A DNA stretch of 64,000 nt from Bacillus paralicheniformis. GTDB taxonomy: Bacteria; Bacillota; Bacilli; Bacillales; Bacillaceae. The DNA lies in NCBI RefSeq assembly GCF_001042485.2, contig NZ_LBMN02000001.1, forward strand, positions 310,001 to 374,000. The letters are read 5' to 3'. The translations under genes were made by a program, and so were the position numbers. Positions 45,776-55,268 of the stretch are shown here, piece after piece. The notes under the pieces were generated by a model. It worked only from the letters and a program-made list of their open reading frames with translations, was not told the DNA's origin and made no database searches. How positions within the stretch are numbered: the stretch's first letter is position 1; each line of letters starts with the position of its first letter.

Positions 45776-47116
45776 TTACGTGAAGAACCTTAGTAAAACG
45801 GTCGCCATAATGACGGTTGCTGCCCCGCCGAGACGCGTTGAGATTTGCGCAAACGGCATCAGCCCCATCCGGCCTGAAGCCGAAAGAATGGCCACGTCCC
45901 CCGTACCGCCGAGACCGCTGTGACAGCCAGTGACAATCGCTGATTCAACAGGGTACATGTTCATTAATTTGCCGACAAAGTAGCCTGATGTCACCATGGC
46001 AATGACGACTGAAGCGCAGACGGCGATGAAGCGCAGGGAAATAACGGACGCCACATCATCAAGCGGGATGTAAAGAATGCCGAGCCCGACCATCAGCGGC
46101 CAAGTGAAGCTTGATGACATGAATTTGTAAAGCTGGTGTGCGCCTTTTTCCATGCTTGCAGGCAGAAGCTTTGCATATTTTACGGCAGCCGCCGCGATGA
46201 TCATCAGGATCGCTCCCGGAATTGCGATAAACTTGGAGACCAAACCGCCGAAAATGAAGAAGGAACATGCGATTAAAACGCCGGCACCCATTAATTTTAA
46301 ATCGATTTTCGGCTCCTCTTCTTTTTGGTTGAAAATTCCATCGTCTTTTTTCGATTTGACGAGCCTGCCGTTACCGTTCAGTTCAGGGCGCTTTTCGCCA
46401 AGCTTTTTCATCAGTCCGGCTGAGATGATGGCAACGACGTTTCCGATAATAGCGGCCGGAATGAGCTGTGAAACAAATACATCGGTGGATTGTCCCAAAA
46501 TTTGCGAGTAAGCGAGTGACAGCGGCAGGATTCCTTCGCCGATGCCTCCGGCAATAATCGGTACAATAATAAAGAAGAAAGCTTCATAAGGGCTGTAGCC
46601 AAACAACAGACCGACGAGAATACCGGCGGCAACCGCTGCGACCGTCCCGGCCAACAACGGAACGAACATTCTCATAAAACCTTGAATCAGAACCGTGCGA
46701 TGCATCCCTAAAATACTTCCCGCGACTAAACATGCGATGTAGAAATACAGAAAATTCGACGTTTTCATCAAAGTCGTAACCGCTTCCATAGATGCGGGGT
46801 TAAGCACTTTGAAAAAGACTAAAAACGACGGAACAAACAGCGAGAGAATGGCAGGTCCGCCGATATCTTTTAAAATCGGAATGCGCTGTCCGACATCCCC
46901 GAGAATAATTCCGAGAATCATAATGACCGCGAAACCGCCAAGCATGTCATTCGGCAATTCGTTAAAGTAAGCTGCCAGAAAAACAATCAGCGCAAGTGCA
47001 ATGTATAGCGGAAACGGAATCACGCCGATTTTCCAATTGATCAACTTCTGGAAAAAATTTTTATTTTCTTTATGACCGTGATTTGTAATCGGTTTCAAAT
47101 CTTTTGCTGCTTCCAT
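45776..47116 (-). CDS. maeN: Na+/malate symporter MaeN
   Basis: A 446-residue 2-hydroxycarboxylate transporter (2HCT family) with about 11 membrane segments and two reentrant loops: GGIGEGILPLS near residue 195 and the C-terminal TGCHSGLGGTGDVAILSASGR, residues ~394-414. It imports malate with Na+ and in B. subtilis is induced by MalK-MalR. ATG 47116 follows GGGGGTG at 6 bases; the in-frame ATG 47131 overlaps that site. The malKR genes lie 2.7 kb away, beyond a phospholipid operon. Confidence 0.92.
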   Translation of the reverse strand: MEAAKDLKPITNHGHKENKNFFQKLINWKIGVIPFPLYIALALIVFLAAYFNELPNDMLGGFAVIMILGIILGDVGQRIPILKDIGGPAILSLFVPSFLVFFKVLNPASMEAVTTLMKTSNFLYFYIACLVAGSILGMHRTVLIQGFMRMFVPLLAGTVAAVAAGILVGLLFGYSPYEAFFFIIVPIIAGGIGEGILPLSLAYSQILGQSTDVFVSQLIPAAIIGNVVAIISAGLMKKLGEKRPELNGNGRLVKSKKDDGIFNQKEEEPKIDLKLMGAGVLIACSFFIFGGLVSKFIAIPGAILMIIAAAAVKYAKLLPASMEKGAHQLYKFMSSSFTWPLMVGLGILYIPLDDVASVISLRFIAVCASVVIAMVTSGYFVGKLMNMYPVESAIVTGCHSGLGGTGDVAILSASGRMGLMPFAQISTRLGGAATVIMATVLLRFFT

Positions 47117-47354
47117 CAAAAACACCCCCATGTTTGTATGTGTTCAATTGTAGAAGAAAAGTGTCAATTCTGTGCGTTTTTTAAATTAAAATAATCGATT
47201 GATAATTAAATTAAAGCGAAAGAGAGCGGAAAAAGAGGAGGAATCTGCTTGGTTTCGATCAATTTATAGGTCTTTTGGTTTATTAGGAAGCTGTATCCAG
47301 GTGAAAAAAGGGAATTCTCTGTCCGGGGAGAAAGCTTTTTTAAAGCAGCAATTA

Positions 47355-47385
47355 AAAAACCCCGAAGCTGTTTTCGGGGGTTTTT
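47355..47385 (-). terminator. Terminator of the pssA-dedA-psd operon
   Basis: On the minus strand a CCCCGAAA/TTCGGGG-type stem ends in a T run just beyond the psd stop. The remaining 47117-47354 stretch, upstream of maeN, is AT-rich and without a supported gene; it must hold the maeN promoter. Confidence 0.8.
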
Positions 47386-47388
47386 GCA

Positions 47389-48180
47389 TTATGATTTTCT
47401 TTTGGCAAGAGATCCTAACACCTCTCCCATTTTCACTTGAAGAGAGGGGTGAAGGCGCTCATCAGGAATAAAGGTATCCTTTTCAAACAGCAGAATTACG
47501 GTCGAGCCGAAAGAGAAATATGCGATTTCGTCGCCTTGACGCCATTCTTTTGACTCCTCGAGCATCACGATCGAGTTAATATACATCGCCCCCACCTTCA
47601 CAAGCAGTGCGGACCCATATTGGTGCTTAAATTCGGAAATCATCCGGTAGTTTTTTGTCAGCGGCGATTTCCCGTATGTCAAACCGATTTGATTCACGGG
47701 GTAAGACGTGCTTCCCAGCGAATATTGCGTTTCAAGTGTACCGTCAGCCGGGCTGTGAATTCTGTGGTAGTCCCTCGGGCTTAAATAGATAATGATATAG
47801 GCTCCGCCGATATAGCGGTTCACGATCTCGGATCGTCCGATCATTTCTTCTACGGAATAGAGCTTTTGTTTGACGGTAAATTGCTTGTCACGGGTGATGG
47901 CGCCCATTTCTTCGATGACTCCGTCCACTGGGCTGACCAGGCTGTTTGGATCAGCGGGAAGGGGGCGTGCACCGCTCTTTAATTTTCTGATGAACAGCTC
48001 ATGCAGGCTGTTAAAAGAGCGGACATCTTCAAGCATCTCTTCTGTATTGATATGAAAGGTTTTGATATAGGAGGGGATGAGAGGTTTGCTGAGCTTTGAC
48101 TGAGCAAACTTTTTCAGCATCCGTGACATGCCCTTTTTATTTGTCAACTCGATCAAAAACCGGTAAAGCCGCTTTTTCAA
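47389..48180 (-). CDS. psd: Phosphatidylserine decarboxylase
   Basis: A 263-residue proenzyme that converts phosphatidylserine to phosphatidylethanolamine at the membrane. Autocleavage at FGST (within YFSFGSTVILLFEKD) generates the pyruvoyl group from Ser; SPVDGVIEEMG, YLSPRDYHRIHSP and NREY-like motifs are present. TTG 48180 follows AAAGGAG with 8-base spacing and gives the same length as B. subtilis Psd. It is the last gene of a pssA-dedA-psd operon. Confidence 0.93.
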   Translation of the reverse strand: MKKRLYRFLIELTNKKGMSRMLKKFAQSKLSKPLIPSYIKTFHINTEEMLEDVRSFNSLHELFIRKLKSGARPLPADPNSLVSPVDGVIEEMGAITRDKQFTVKQKLYSVEEMIGRSEIVNRYIGGAYIIIYLSPRDYHRIHSPADGTLETQYSLGSTSYPVNQIGLTYGKSPLTKNYRMISEFKHQYGSALLVKVGAMYINSIVMLEESKEWRQGDEIAYFSFGSTVILLFEKDTFIPDERLHPSLQVKMGEVLGSLAKRKS

Positions 48181-48222
48181 GCTGTTCACTCCTTTACTGA
48201 TCACGCGGGATGGAAGCGGTAT

Positions 48223-48705
48223 TTAAATCACGCCGATGGTGTATCCGATCGTAATAAAAACGAGACACCAAATAAAAGCCCCTGATCCGGCATAAATCAG
48301 GAACCTTTTCATGTCCATCTCGTTCATGCCGGACAGATAGCATGTCACATGGCGGATTCCGGGAACAAAGTAGCCGAAAAGAATCGTCCACGGGCCGTAT
48401 TTTTCAAACCAGCGGTGCACGGTGTCCAGTCTTTTCGGCGTCAGACCGATCCATTTCCCGAACTTATCGAGCAGCGGTTTACCGATTTTCTTCCCTAGAA
48501 AGTAACTGATGAGCATCCCTGATACCGCACCTGAAAAGCTGATCAAAAGAGACAGCTCATAGTTTAATAGATGAATAGAAGACAGATAACCGACAAATGT
48601 CATCATGACTTCATCGGGTATCGGCAGGCCTACAATTCCGAGAACAAGCATCCCGAATATCGCAAAATACCCGTATTGGGAAATCAATTCTTTTGCCAAC
48701 TCCAT
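48223..48705 (-). CDS. ybfM: DedA-family membrane protein (YbfM-like)
   Basis: A 160-residue DedA/SNARE-associated family protein with four to five membrane segments, the reentrant FVGYLSSIHLLN region, and the conserved F/YFVPGIRHVTCYLSGMNEM stretch near residues 110-130. DedA proteins act as phospholipid flippases; the position between pssA and psd fits phosphatidylethanolamine lipid handling. The B. subtilis counterpart is ybfM in the pssA-ybfM-psd operon. Confidence 0.85.
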   Translation of the reverse strand: MELAKELISQYGYFAIFGMLVLGIVGLPIPDEVMMTFVGYLSSIHLLNYELSLLISFSGAVSGMLISYFLGKKIGKPLLDKFGKWIGLTPKRLDTVHRWFEKYGPWTILFGYFVPGIRHVTCYLSGMNEMDMKRFLIYAGSGAFIWCLVFITIGYTIGVI

Positions 48706-48711
48706 GAAAAA

Positions 48712-49248
48712 CTAGCTCACTTTCTTCAATAGTTTTTTCCCCTTCAGGCTGATGACTTTGATTTTGCTGACCATGAGAAAGGACAGGAACAGCATAATCA
48801 AAATGTACGGCTTTTTGCCAAGGATCTCTGATAAAAGGTTTAAGCAAACCAGAATTGTTCCGGCTGCGGTGATCGGAAGGCCTGTAAAATAATCCTGGTT
48901 CTCTGATTGAATATTAAATCGCGCCAGCCGAAGCGCTCCGCAAACAGGGAATAACAATGTCGAAGGAAGGCCTAAGATCGGTGCATCATAAAAAACGATT
49001 GAATAGGTGATGATGGCCGGGGCGACTCCGAAAGTGATAATATCAGACAAAGAATCCAATTCTTTTCCAAACGGGCTGACGGCATTTAATCTGCGCGCGG
49101 CCATGCCGTCAAGGCTGTCCAAGATAGCGCCGATCAGAACAAATATAATGGCTAAGAATAAATACCCTCTGAATGCAAGCAATATTGAAGAGATGCCCGA
49201 AACAAAGTTTCCAATCGTAATTAAAGAAGGTATGACTGATTTATTCAA
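48712..49248 (-). CDS. pssA: CDP-diacylglycerol-serine phosphatidyltransferase
   Basis: A 178-residue membrane enzyme that makes phosphatidylserine. The CDP-alcohol phosphotransferase signature D-G-x2-A-R-x8-G-x3-D-x3-D is seen as DGMAARRLNAVSPFGKELDSLSD (residues ~46-68). TTG 49248 has AAAGGATG upstream and fits the family start; the frame is open to 49296. It is the first gene of the operon. In B. subtilis the equivalent operon is at a distant locus and is SigX/sigma-ECF controlled; I could not define such a promoter here. Confidence 0.92.
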   Translation of the reverse strand: MNKSVIPSLITIGNFVSGISSILLAFRGYLFLAIIFVLIGAILDSLDGMAARRLNAVSPFGKELDSLSDIITFGVAPAIITYSIVFYDAPILGLPSTLLFPVCGALRLARFNIQSENQDYFTGLPITAAGTILVCLNLLSEILGKKPYILIMLFLSFLMVSKIKVISLKGKKLLKKVS

Positions 49249-49440
49249 TGTTTTCGCATCCTTTAAATAAAAACGTTTTATATAGAAATTAAACAATATT
49301 AAATTGTATACGATTTGCTTCCTGTCTGCAATAAAATTCCTGAAATGATTGATAACCAGACTTTTTCATCATACCATAAAAGTGGTAAAGACACTGGCGG
49401 CGTCAAAAAAATTTATATTTTGTTAAGGTAACAAAAAAAT

Positions 49441-49468
49441 GAATAAGAGAGCAGACGCTCTCTTATTC
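49441..49468 (-). terminator. Terminator downstream of a GC-rich noncoding block
   Basis: A perfect 12-bp stem (GAATAAGAGAGC / GCTCTCTTATTC) with an AGAC loop. On the minus strand it is followed by a seven-T tract, so it ends a leftward transcript that lies upstream of it. No gene fills that interval. Confidence 0.75.
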
Positions 49469-49469
49469 T

Positions 49470-49724
49470 ATCGTTCGGTTCGCGTTTTCCTTTAATATAA
49501 GCCGATATATCAGGCCAGCGCGGGAATCGTCAAACGCAAGGCGAAATCAGCATCAGACGCTTGGTATTTCTTTAAAGAAGGGAAGCGTGGACCCGATGCT
49601 GTTGATAGCTTTGAGCGAAGCCGAAGAACAGAGCGGATTCGTTCGGGTCGAACCCTAAGCGCAGCGAGCGCGATAAATCCTTGTCCGGTAACGGCGGCAT
49701 GCGAGAAGTCAAGCGTGACCGTCA
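49470..49724 (-). other. GC-rich noncoding block, possible intergenic repeat or small RNA
   Basis: The block is clearly richer in G and C than its flanks and contains several short inverted repeats (for example GCGCAGCGAGCGCG around 49670 and GTTCGGGTCGAAC at 49641-49653). An 87-codon frame on the minus strand lacks a ribosome site and has an Arg/Ser/Pro-rich composition unlike a protein. The block lies between the malR terminator and a second leftward terminator. It might be a ~190-bp-type intergenic repeat like those described in B. subtilis, or a structured RNA. Confidence 0.4.
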
Positions 49725-49760
49725 CAAAAAAACGCCCGCTGTCTTTAGGAAGCAGCGGGC
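49725..49760 (-). terminator. Terminator of malK-malR
   Basis: GCCCGCTG / CAGCGGGC with an 11-base loop; on the minus strand it is followed by GTTTTTTTG. It sits 15 bases after the malR stop. Confidence 0.9.
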
Positions 49761-49774
49761 GGGGAGGGGACATG

Positions 49775-50482
49775 TTATAGATATTGGTTAATCACGTTCA
49801 AGTCATTTGTATTTAATTTATATTGGAAAACCGGTCTGCCGATCGTGCCGTAGGCCATTTCTACGTTGAGAACTTCGATTTCCTCCAGAAACTTCAAGTA
49901 TTTGCGAATTGAAACTTGAGAGATTTCCGTGTGATTGGCCAAATCTTCTGTTGTGAACGTCAAGCTGTCAAACGATCTGATGCTTGACCAAATGAGATTC
50001 AGCGTGCTTTTGGTCAGCCCTTTTGGCAAATGCATCTTTTCGGGCGCGCGTTTTTTTTGAAAAAGTTCGAAATCCAGCTCTTTTTGGCTGATATTCCGGT
50101 TGCTTGCATAAAGCTGCTGCTTCCGTTTGTAATCGGTTAGGGCGCTTTGAAACCGCTCAAATTCGAACGGCTTGATTAAGTAATCGACAGCCCCGTACCG
50201 CAGCGTTTTTTGAACAACATCCATTTCACTGGCCGCTGAGATGACGATCACGTCGACAGCTTGATTCTGGCGTCTGATCTCAGTGAGCAGCTCGACGCCG
50301 TTCCTGCCCGGCATATAAATATCGAGCAGGATCAGATCGATGTGCTCTTCCCGGAGGAAGGTGAGAGCCTCTTGAAAAGAAGCGGCAATTCCCTTCAGCT
50401 GAAATCCCTCTACCTGGCTGAGGTAACGTTTATTCAGCTCTCTTACCATCGGGTCATCTTCAACAATTAATACATCAATCAT
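49775..50482 (-). CDS. malR: Malate response regulator MalR (YufM)
   Basis: A 235-residue CitB/DcuR-type response regulator. The acidic pocket is EDD (residues 8-10), the phosphoacceptor is Asp54 (LLDIYMPG), and a C-terminal helix-turn-helix ([19 protein letters not shown]) lies near residues 190-210. It activates maeN in response to malate. ATG 50482 has AGGAGG 6 bases upstream; the ATG 6 bases earlier overlaps it. It begins inside the end of malK. Confidence 0.9.
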   Translation of the reverse strand: MIDVLIVEDDPMVRELNKRYLSQVEGFQLKGIAASFQEALTFLREEHIDLILLDIYMPGRNGVELLTEIRRQNQAVDVIVISAASEMDVVQKTLRYGAVDYLIKPFEFERFQSALTDYKRKQQLYASNRNISQKELDFELFQKKRAPEKMHLPKGLTKSTLNLIWSSIRSFDSLTFTTEDLANHTEISQVSIRKYLKFLEEIEVLNVEMAYGTIGRPVFQYKLNTNDLNVINQYL

Positions 50483-52076
50483 GGTCATCCTCCTTTGGTT
50501 CATACGGAATGCGGAGACTGAATGTCGTTCCTTCATTCTTTTCGCTTGTCACGATGATATGTCCATTTAAATTTTCAAGGCTTTGTTCGACGAAATAAAG
50601 CCCGAACCCCCGGTTGGAGCCCTTTGTTGAAAAGCCTTGATCAAACATTTTCTGCTGTTCCTCCTTGGATATGCCGACTCCCGTATCCGTGACTTCAATA
50701 TCAAGCTGTCCGTCATGGTGGCGGAATGAAATCGAGATATTTTTCTTATCAGTTGCGGAAACGGCATCCAGGGCATTGTTGAGAAGGTTCCCGATAACGG
50801 TGATTAAATCGTGTATCACCGCTGTGTTGGCTGTATCCGGAATCCTCGTGCTGCAATGAACCTCCAGCGAGGCCCCCTGTTCCCGGATATAGCTCTGCTT
50901 GCCGAGCAAAAAGCCGGCGAGCACCGAGTTTTTAATATGGTTGATAATTTCGCTCGCTTCAGACTGCTGATAGATCGCAATGTCTTTTATATAGTTTCCA
51001 AGCTCGTCGTAGTTCTTTAATTGAACGAGACCGAGAATCACGTGGAGCTTGTTCATAAACTCGTGCGACTGCGCCCTGAGCGCGTTTGCGTACATTTTAA
51101 CACCGGACAGCTGCTCAGCTAAGTGCTTCACTTCGGTTTTGTCCCGGAATGTGGCAATCGCTCCGACGATGTTTCCCTTTTTTAAGTGGATCGGAACTTC
51201 ATTAAAGACAAGTTCTAGCCCGTTGATTCTAACGTCGCGGTCCAGAACGGGCTTCTGAGTATCGATCACTTGTTTCAGGCGGTTGTTTGGCAAGATGTCG
51301 GTGACATCCCGGTCGATCGGATTCTCTTCGATCCCCATTTTATGAAACAGGCGCTTCGCTTCCGCGTTGGCGAGCTTGATTTTTCCTGTTCGGTCAACGG
51401 CGAGTATCCCTTCTTTTGTCGACTCAAGCATCGCGCTTCGTTCATTCAAAAGCGTTGCAATTTCATACGGTTCCATACCGAACATAATCGTTTTTACTTT
51501 CCTCGCCACGATGACAGCTCCGATGATTCCGGCGAAGATGCTGAGGACGATGACCGTATATAAAGGGCGGAGATTTTGCTGGGTGATCTGCTCAATCTCG
51601 TTAAGGGTGATTCCGACCGCTACCGCTCCGACCTGGCTGCCCGTTTTATTATAGATGGGAACAAAAGCCCTCAGTGATTCACCGAGCGTGCCTTTTGCCG
51701 TACTAATGTGGCGGCGGCCCTTCAGCACTTCTTTTTCGTCCCCGCCGGCAAATTTCTTTCCGATTTTATTCGGATCCGGGTGGGTTTTACGGATGCTGTT
51801 CATATCCATGACAACGACGAATTCAGTCTCGGTGATTTTTTGAACGCGGGCGGTGTATTTTCGGAGCTCATCGTATTCGCCGCTTTCCAGCGATTGCGCC
51901 GTAATCGGAGCTTCGGCGACCATCTCCGCCGTCTGCAGGGCAATCTGCTGCTCCTGCTCCCGAATGTTCCTTGCGGTCTCGGAACCGACCATAAAAAACG
52001 CGATCAATAAAGAAATCAAAACGACGACGCAGACAAATATCGTTAATCGTGTCTGCAGTTTTAATGTTTTTTTCAA
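50475..52076 (-). CDS. malK: Malate sensor histidine kinase MalK (YufL)
   Basis: A 533-residue CitA/DcuS-type kinase. A membrane segment at residues ~11-32, an extracytoplasmic PASp/Cache domain, a second segment near 170-190, a cytoplasmic PAS domain (~215-320), then the phosphoacceptor His in [12 protein letters not shown] (near residue 345) and an HATPase domain ([22 protein letters not shown]). The TTG start has GAGGAATC upstream. It is coupled to malR. Confidence 0.92.
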   Translation of the reverse strand: MKKTLKLQTRLTIFVCVVVLISLLIAFFMVGSETARNIREQEQQIALQTAEMVAEAPITAQSLESGEYDELRKYTARVQKITETEFVVVMDMNSIRKTHPDPNKIGKKFAGGDEKEVLKGRRHISTAKGTLGESLRAFVPIYNKTGSQVGAVAVGITLNEIEQITQQNLRPLYTVIVLSIFAGIIGAVIVARKVKTIMFGMEPYEIATLLNERSAMLESTKEGILAVDRTGKIKLANAEAKRLFHKMGIEENPIDRDVTDILPNNRLKQVIDTQKPVLDRDVRINGLELVFNEVPIHLKKGNIVGAIATFRDKTEVKHLAEQLSGVKMYANALRAQSHEFMNKLHVILGLVQLKNYDELGNYIKDIAIYQQSEASEIINHIKNSVLAGFLLGKQSYIREQGASLEVHCSTRIPDTANTAVIHDLITVIGNLLNNALDAVSATDKKNISISFRHHDGQLDIEVTDTGVGISKEEQQKMFDQGFSTKGSNRGFGLYFVEQSLENLNGHIIVTSEKNEGTTFSLRIPYEPKEDDHD

Positions 52077-52262
52077 CGGCGATTCCTCGCGATCTATTGA
52101 TTAGTCAACACATAATACTTTACAAGTAAATGGCGAATTTGTGAAGAATCCTGCCCCTTTCTGCCGCGAACAGCAGAAATTAAAAATATGGAAAATATTC
52201 TTGTCAACAGGTCCTAAGTCGTACATAATGAATGAGGAACATATCAGAAAGGGACTTTTTTT

Positions 52263-52820
52263 ATGAAAAATACGTATGTAACAGGCTTTTTTCCTTTTAT
52301 CGCAATTCTTCTTTTCAGTTCATCTCTTGCGATTTCTTCCGTTATCTATGCCATGGGGATACTGTCTTCTCTCGGCATTTACAAAGGAATGCTCGAATTT
52401 TTCTCTGAGAGCGGCATCCGGATGGCTTTGTTTGCTGTGTTTACGCTGATTTTTTTCATGGTATTTTCCGCTTTGAAGCTGATTGCCAATACAGTGACAG
52501 AGCTTGCCCTCTTATTTTTCGCCAAAGATCCTGAAGGAGCGAACCTGAGGAAAATCAGGGTCGGTTCTGCCGTGTATCTGGGAGCAAGCCTTTTATCCTT
52601 TATTTTTGTCCAATATGCCGCTGGAATTGCAGCGCTTTTTTTACTCGCAACACTCGTATATTTAATTTTTATCGTTTATGCGATCCACAGCACGCTTTCA
52701 TTTATGTCATTAATCGGCTTTATTATGTTTGAGCTGCTGTTTTGGTTTACGTTTTTAATCGGCACGGTGTATATCGTCATCAAGCTATATAACAGCGTCA
52801 TGGCGAGCCTGCCCGTTTGA
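52263..52820 (+). CDS. yufK: Membrane protein YufK
   Basis: A 185-residue protein with five predicted membrane segments (DUF5366-type YufK). It starts at ATG 52263 after AGAAAGGG. It is divergent from malK and convergent with yuxK, as in B. subtilis. The function is unknown. Confidence 0.82.
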   Translation: MKNTYVTGFFPFIAILLFSSSLAISSVIYAMGILSSLGIYKGMLEFFSESGIRMALFAVFTLIFFMVFSALKLIANTVTELALLFFAKDPEGANLRKIRVGSAVYLGASLLSFIFVQYAAGIAALFLLATLVYLIFIVYAIHSTLSFMSLIGFIMFELLFWFTFLIGTVYIVIKLYNSVMASLPV

Positions 52821-52827
52821 GCCATGC

Positions 52828-52872
52828 AAAAAACCGGAGCGCGGACGTTTGTCCGGCGGCTCCGGTTTTTTT
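52828..52872. terminator. Bidirectional terminator, yufK/yuxK
   Basis: AAAAACCGGAGC / GGCTCCGGTTTTT with a loop that itself folds (GCGGAC...GTCCGGC), flanked by A and T runs. Confidence 0.9.
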
Positions 52873-53278
52873 ATGACAAAAATCGTTTTCTGATCTCAGG
52901 ACCGGGAATGGTGCACTCGCTTTTTTGCCCAAACCATTTGTAACGGTTTTTCGCAATCACGCTGTAGATGGCGTCCCGTAGCGGTCTGGGAATGATCAAG
53001 AGGGCGGAAGCGGCCCGCCAAAGACCAGGAAGGCTTTTCACCACATGCAAGGCCGCGGTTGATTTCTGATATACCCGTCCGTTTTCGATCAAAATAAAGC
53101 TGTCAAAATGATCGGAGGGGAGCTGATATTGCTTGAGCAGCTTCCCCCCGGCATCAGATTGCAGGGAAGCGAATGAAAATAAGCCTTCTGGATCATGCTT
53201 GATGATGACTTGAACGGCTCCGTCGCAAAAGTTGCACACGCCGTCAAACAGAACGATTCGCTCAGGCATATCAGCCAC
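52871..53278 (-). CDS. yuxK: DCC-family thiol-disulfide oxidoreductase YuxK
   Basis: A 135-residue DUF393 protein with the defining DGVCNFC motif at residues ~12-18 (a thioredoxin-like CxxC). The rest is the typical DCC fold with an RPLRD segment. GTG 53278 follows GGGGTGG at 6 bases; ATG 53269 is an alternative. It lies 22 bases after pbpD and is probably cotranscribed with it. Confidence 0.85.
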   Translation of the reverse strand: MADMPERIVLFDGVCNFCDGAVQVIIKHDPEGLFSFASLQSDAGGKLLKQYQLPSDHFDSFILIENGRVYQKSTAALHVVKSLPGLWRAASALLIIPRPLRDAIYSVIAKNRYKWFGQKSECTIPGPEIRKRFLS

Positions 53279-53300
53279 TTTCAGCCACCCCTTTTTTGAT

Positions 53301-55178
53301 TTAAGATGCGTATGCAAGCGTTCCTCTCCAGATTAAAAGTTGAGGTCCCGCGTGATGCAGATACTCGACATTGCCTTTTGCCTCTTTTCCGACCCATACA
53401 CTCATTGTGTACGTATCCGTCAATCCGACAAACCAAAGGTCTCTGTACCCGTTGGATGTTCCGGTTTTGCCTCCTACATATCCGCCGCTGAAATTCGCTT
53501 TTTTCCCGGTTCCTTCTTTGACAACCGCTGATAAGAGCTGACGCATTTGGTTGTTTGTACGCATGCTGAATACTTGCTGCGGTTTGTCTTTCCATTTGTA
53601 AAGCGTTTTGCCTTTTAAGTCCGTCACCTTTGTGATGGCATGGCTGGATGTATAGCTGCCGTTATTGCCGAAAGTCGTATAGGCATCGGCCATCTCCAGC
53701 GGTGAGAAGCCCCATGTAAATCCGCCCAGTGCAGCAGGAAGACGGTAGTCGTTTTGAACGATTTTATCAAATCCGAACGGTTTTAAATAGCTGAATCCTT
53801 TTTGCACGCCGACTCGGTTCAACATTCGTACGGCCGGTGTATTATACGAATATTTAAAGGCTGTCTTGATCGACACGGTTCCGTATGTTCTTTCGTTGAA
53901 GTTGTTCGGACAGTATTCTTTGCTGCAAAATTTGCTTGCGTCAATCATGCTGCCTGCCGTCGCACCCGTTTCTTCAATGTACGGGCCGTAGTCAAGGAGC
54001 GGTTTAATCGATGATCCCGGCTGCCTGTATGCTTGGAATGCCAGGTTATAATCATACTTTTTATAATTTTTCCCGCCGGACATGGCGACGATTTGATGGG
54101 TTTGGTGGTTGATCACCACCGCTCCGCCTTGTACGCCTTCATAAGGGAGGCGATTATTCACTTGCTGGACGACCCGGTTTTGCATCCCGGTATCGAGTGC
54201 CGTATAAATTTTGATTCCGCTGGTCGTGAGGGAGCTGATGCGGTTAGACAGCTCTTTTTCGATTTTTTTCTTTTCTTCTTTTGTTTTTGCCTTTTTCAGC
54301 CGTTCGTTAAACCCTTCCGAAGCAGACACCAATTTGGTGAATTCCTCATTGACATAAGTCGTATAGTCGGGATAAGCGTCTTTCTTTTCTTTTACATTAA
54401 GCGTAATTTTCTGCTTTACGGCTTTGCTGTATTCTTTTTCAGTGATCACGCCCGCTTTTTTCAGCCCTTCAAGCAGCCGCTTTTGGCGGGTTTTTGTGTA
54501 GTCAAAATGTTTCAAAGGATCATATAATGTAGGGTTATTAGGGATCGCGCAAATAAATGCCGTTTCGGCAAGGTTGAGAGATTTCAAAGGCTTGCTGAAA
54601 TAGAAAGAAGACGCGGATCCAATTCCGTAGACCCCATGATTAAAATAGATCGTGTTTAAATATTTCTCAAAAATTTCTTCTTTTGAAAGCTTTTTTTCCA
54701 GCTGATAGGAATACAGCAGCTCTGTGAACTTGCGGTCGAAGGTTCGTTCATGGTTCAAATACAAGTTTCTCGAAAGCTGCTGTGTAATCGTGCTGGCCCC
54801 CTGATCAATGCCGCCTTTTTTGACATTGGCTGCGGCGGCCCGGGCCATCCCGATAAAATCAAAGCCTTTATGCTGAAAGAAATGACGATCCTCTGAAGTC
54901 AGAAACAGCTGCTTCACATGATCAGGGATATTTTTATAGGGGACAAATACCCGGTTTTGGTGATCTGAAACGATTTCGGAAATCAGGGCGCCGTCCCTGT
55001 CATACATGTAGCTGTTTTGTACAAGGCCGATATCTTTTATATTGATCTTCTCATCGAGCACCTGATCGAGTGGCTTCATATCCTGAGCTTCACGGCCGGA
55101 GGCCATTAAGGTAAAGACAAATATAGGAATTAACATCAACAGAAAAATCCATCCAAAAAATGAACGCAACTTTGTCAC
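53301..55178 (-). CDS. pbpD: Penicillin-binding protein 4 (class A)
   Basis: A 625-residue bifunctional peptidoglycan synthase. An N-terminal membrane anchor (residues ~6-27) leads to the glycosyltransferase domain (EDRHFFQHKGFDFIGMARA and QGASTITQQLSRNLY, catalytic Glu in the first) and the transpeptidase domain (SSIK as SxxK, SYN as SxN, KTGTS). The start is a GTG aligned with the family N-terminus, with a modest AGAGAG upstream. It is non-essential in B. subtilis. It is followed by yuxK. Confidence 0.93.
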   Translation of the reverse strand: MTKLRSFFGWIFLLMLIPIFVFTLMASGREAQDMKPLDQVLDEKINIKDIGLVQNSYMYDRDGALISEIVSDHQNRVFVPYKNIPDHVKQLFLTSEDRHFFQHKGFDFIGMARAAAANVKKGGIDQGASTITQQLSRNLYLNHERTFDRKFTELLYSYQLEKKLSKEEIFEKYLNTIYFNHGVYGIGSASSFYFSKPLKSLNLAETAFICAIPNNPTLYDPLKHFDYTKTRQKRLLEGLKKAGVITEKEYSKAVKQKITLNVKEKKDAYPDYTTYVNEEFTKLVSASEGFNERLKKAKTKEEKKKIEKELSNRISSLTTSGIKIYTALDTGMQNRVVQQVNNRLPYEGVQGGAVVINHQTHQIVAMSGGKNYKKYDYNLAFQAYRQPGSSIKPLLDYGPYIEETGATAGSMIDASKFCSKEYCPNNFNERTYGTVSIKTAFKYSYNTPAVRMLNRVGVQKGFSYLKPFGFDKIVQNDYRLPAALGGFTWGFSPLEMADAYTTFGNNGSYTSSHAITKVTDLKGKTLYKWKDKPQQVFSMRTNNQMRQLLSAVVKEGTGKKANFSGGYVGGKTGTSNGYRDLWFVGLTDTYTMSVWVGKEAKGNVEYLHHAGPQLLIWRGTLAYAS

Positions 55179-55268
55179 TCTCTTTTCGCTAAATTCTAGC
55201 CATATCGTACCATTCTTTTTCGATATCGAGAAGGATAATTTGATAGATTGGCAGTTTTTTATCCGATT

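Noticed and set aside
47199..47471. 90-codon frame upstream of maeN
   Set aside because: It runs through the psd terminator and into the psd 3' end, with no ribosome site and no recognisable product.
49641..49655. GGTTCGA-like element resembling a tRNA T-arm
   Set aside because: The bases around the loop do not form a 5-bp T stem and no acceptor or anticodon arm can be drawn.
49510..49773. 87-codon open frame on the minus strand
   Set aside because: It overlaps the malR terminator, has no ribosome site and is Arg/Ser/Pro-rich with no family resemblance; the stretch is treated as noncoding.
54033..54527. 164-codon frame antisense to pbpD
   Set aside because: Phe-rich shadow of Lys-rich coding; no start signal and no resemblance to a family.
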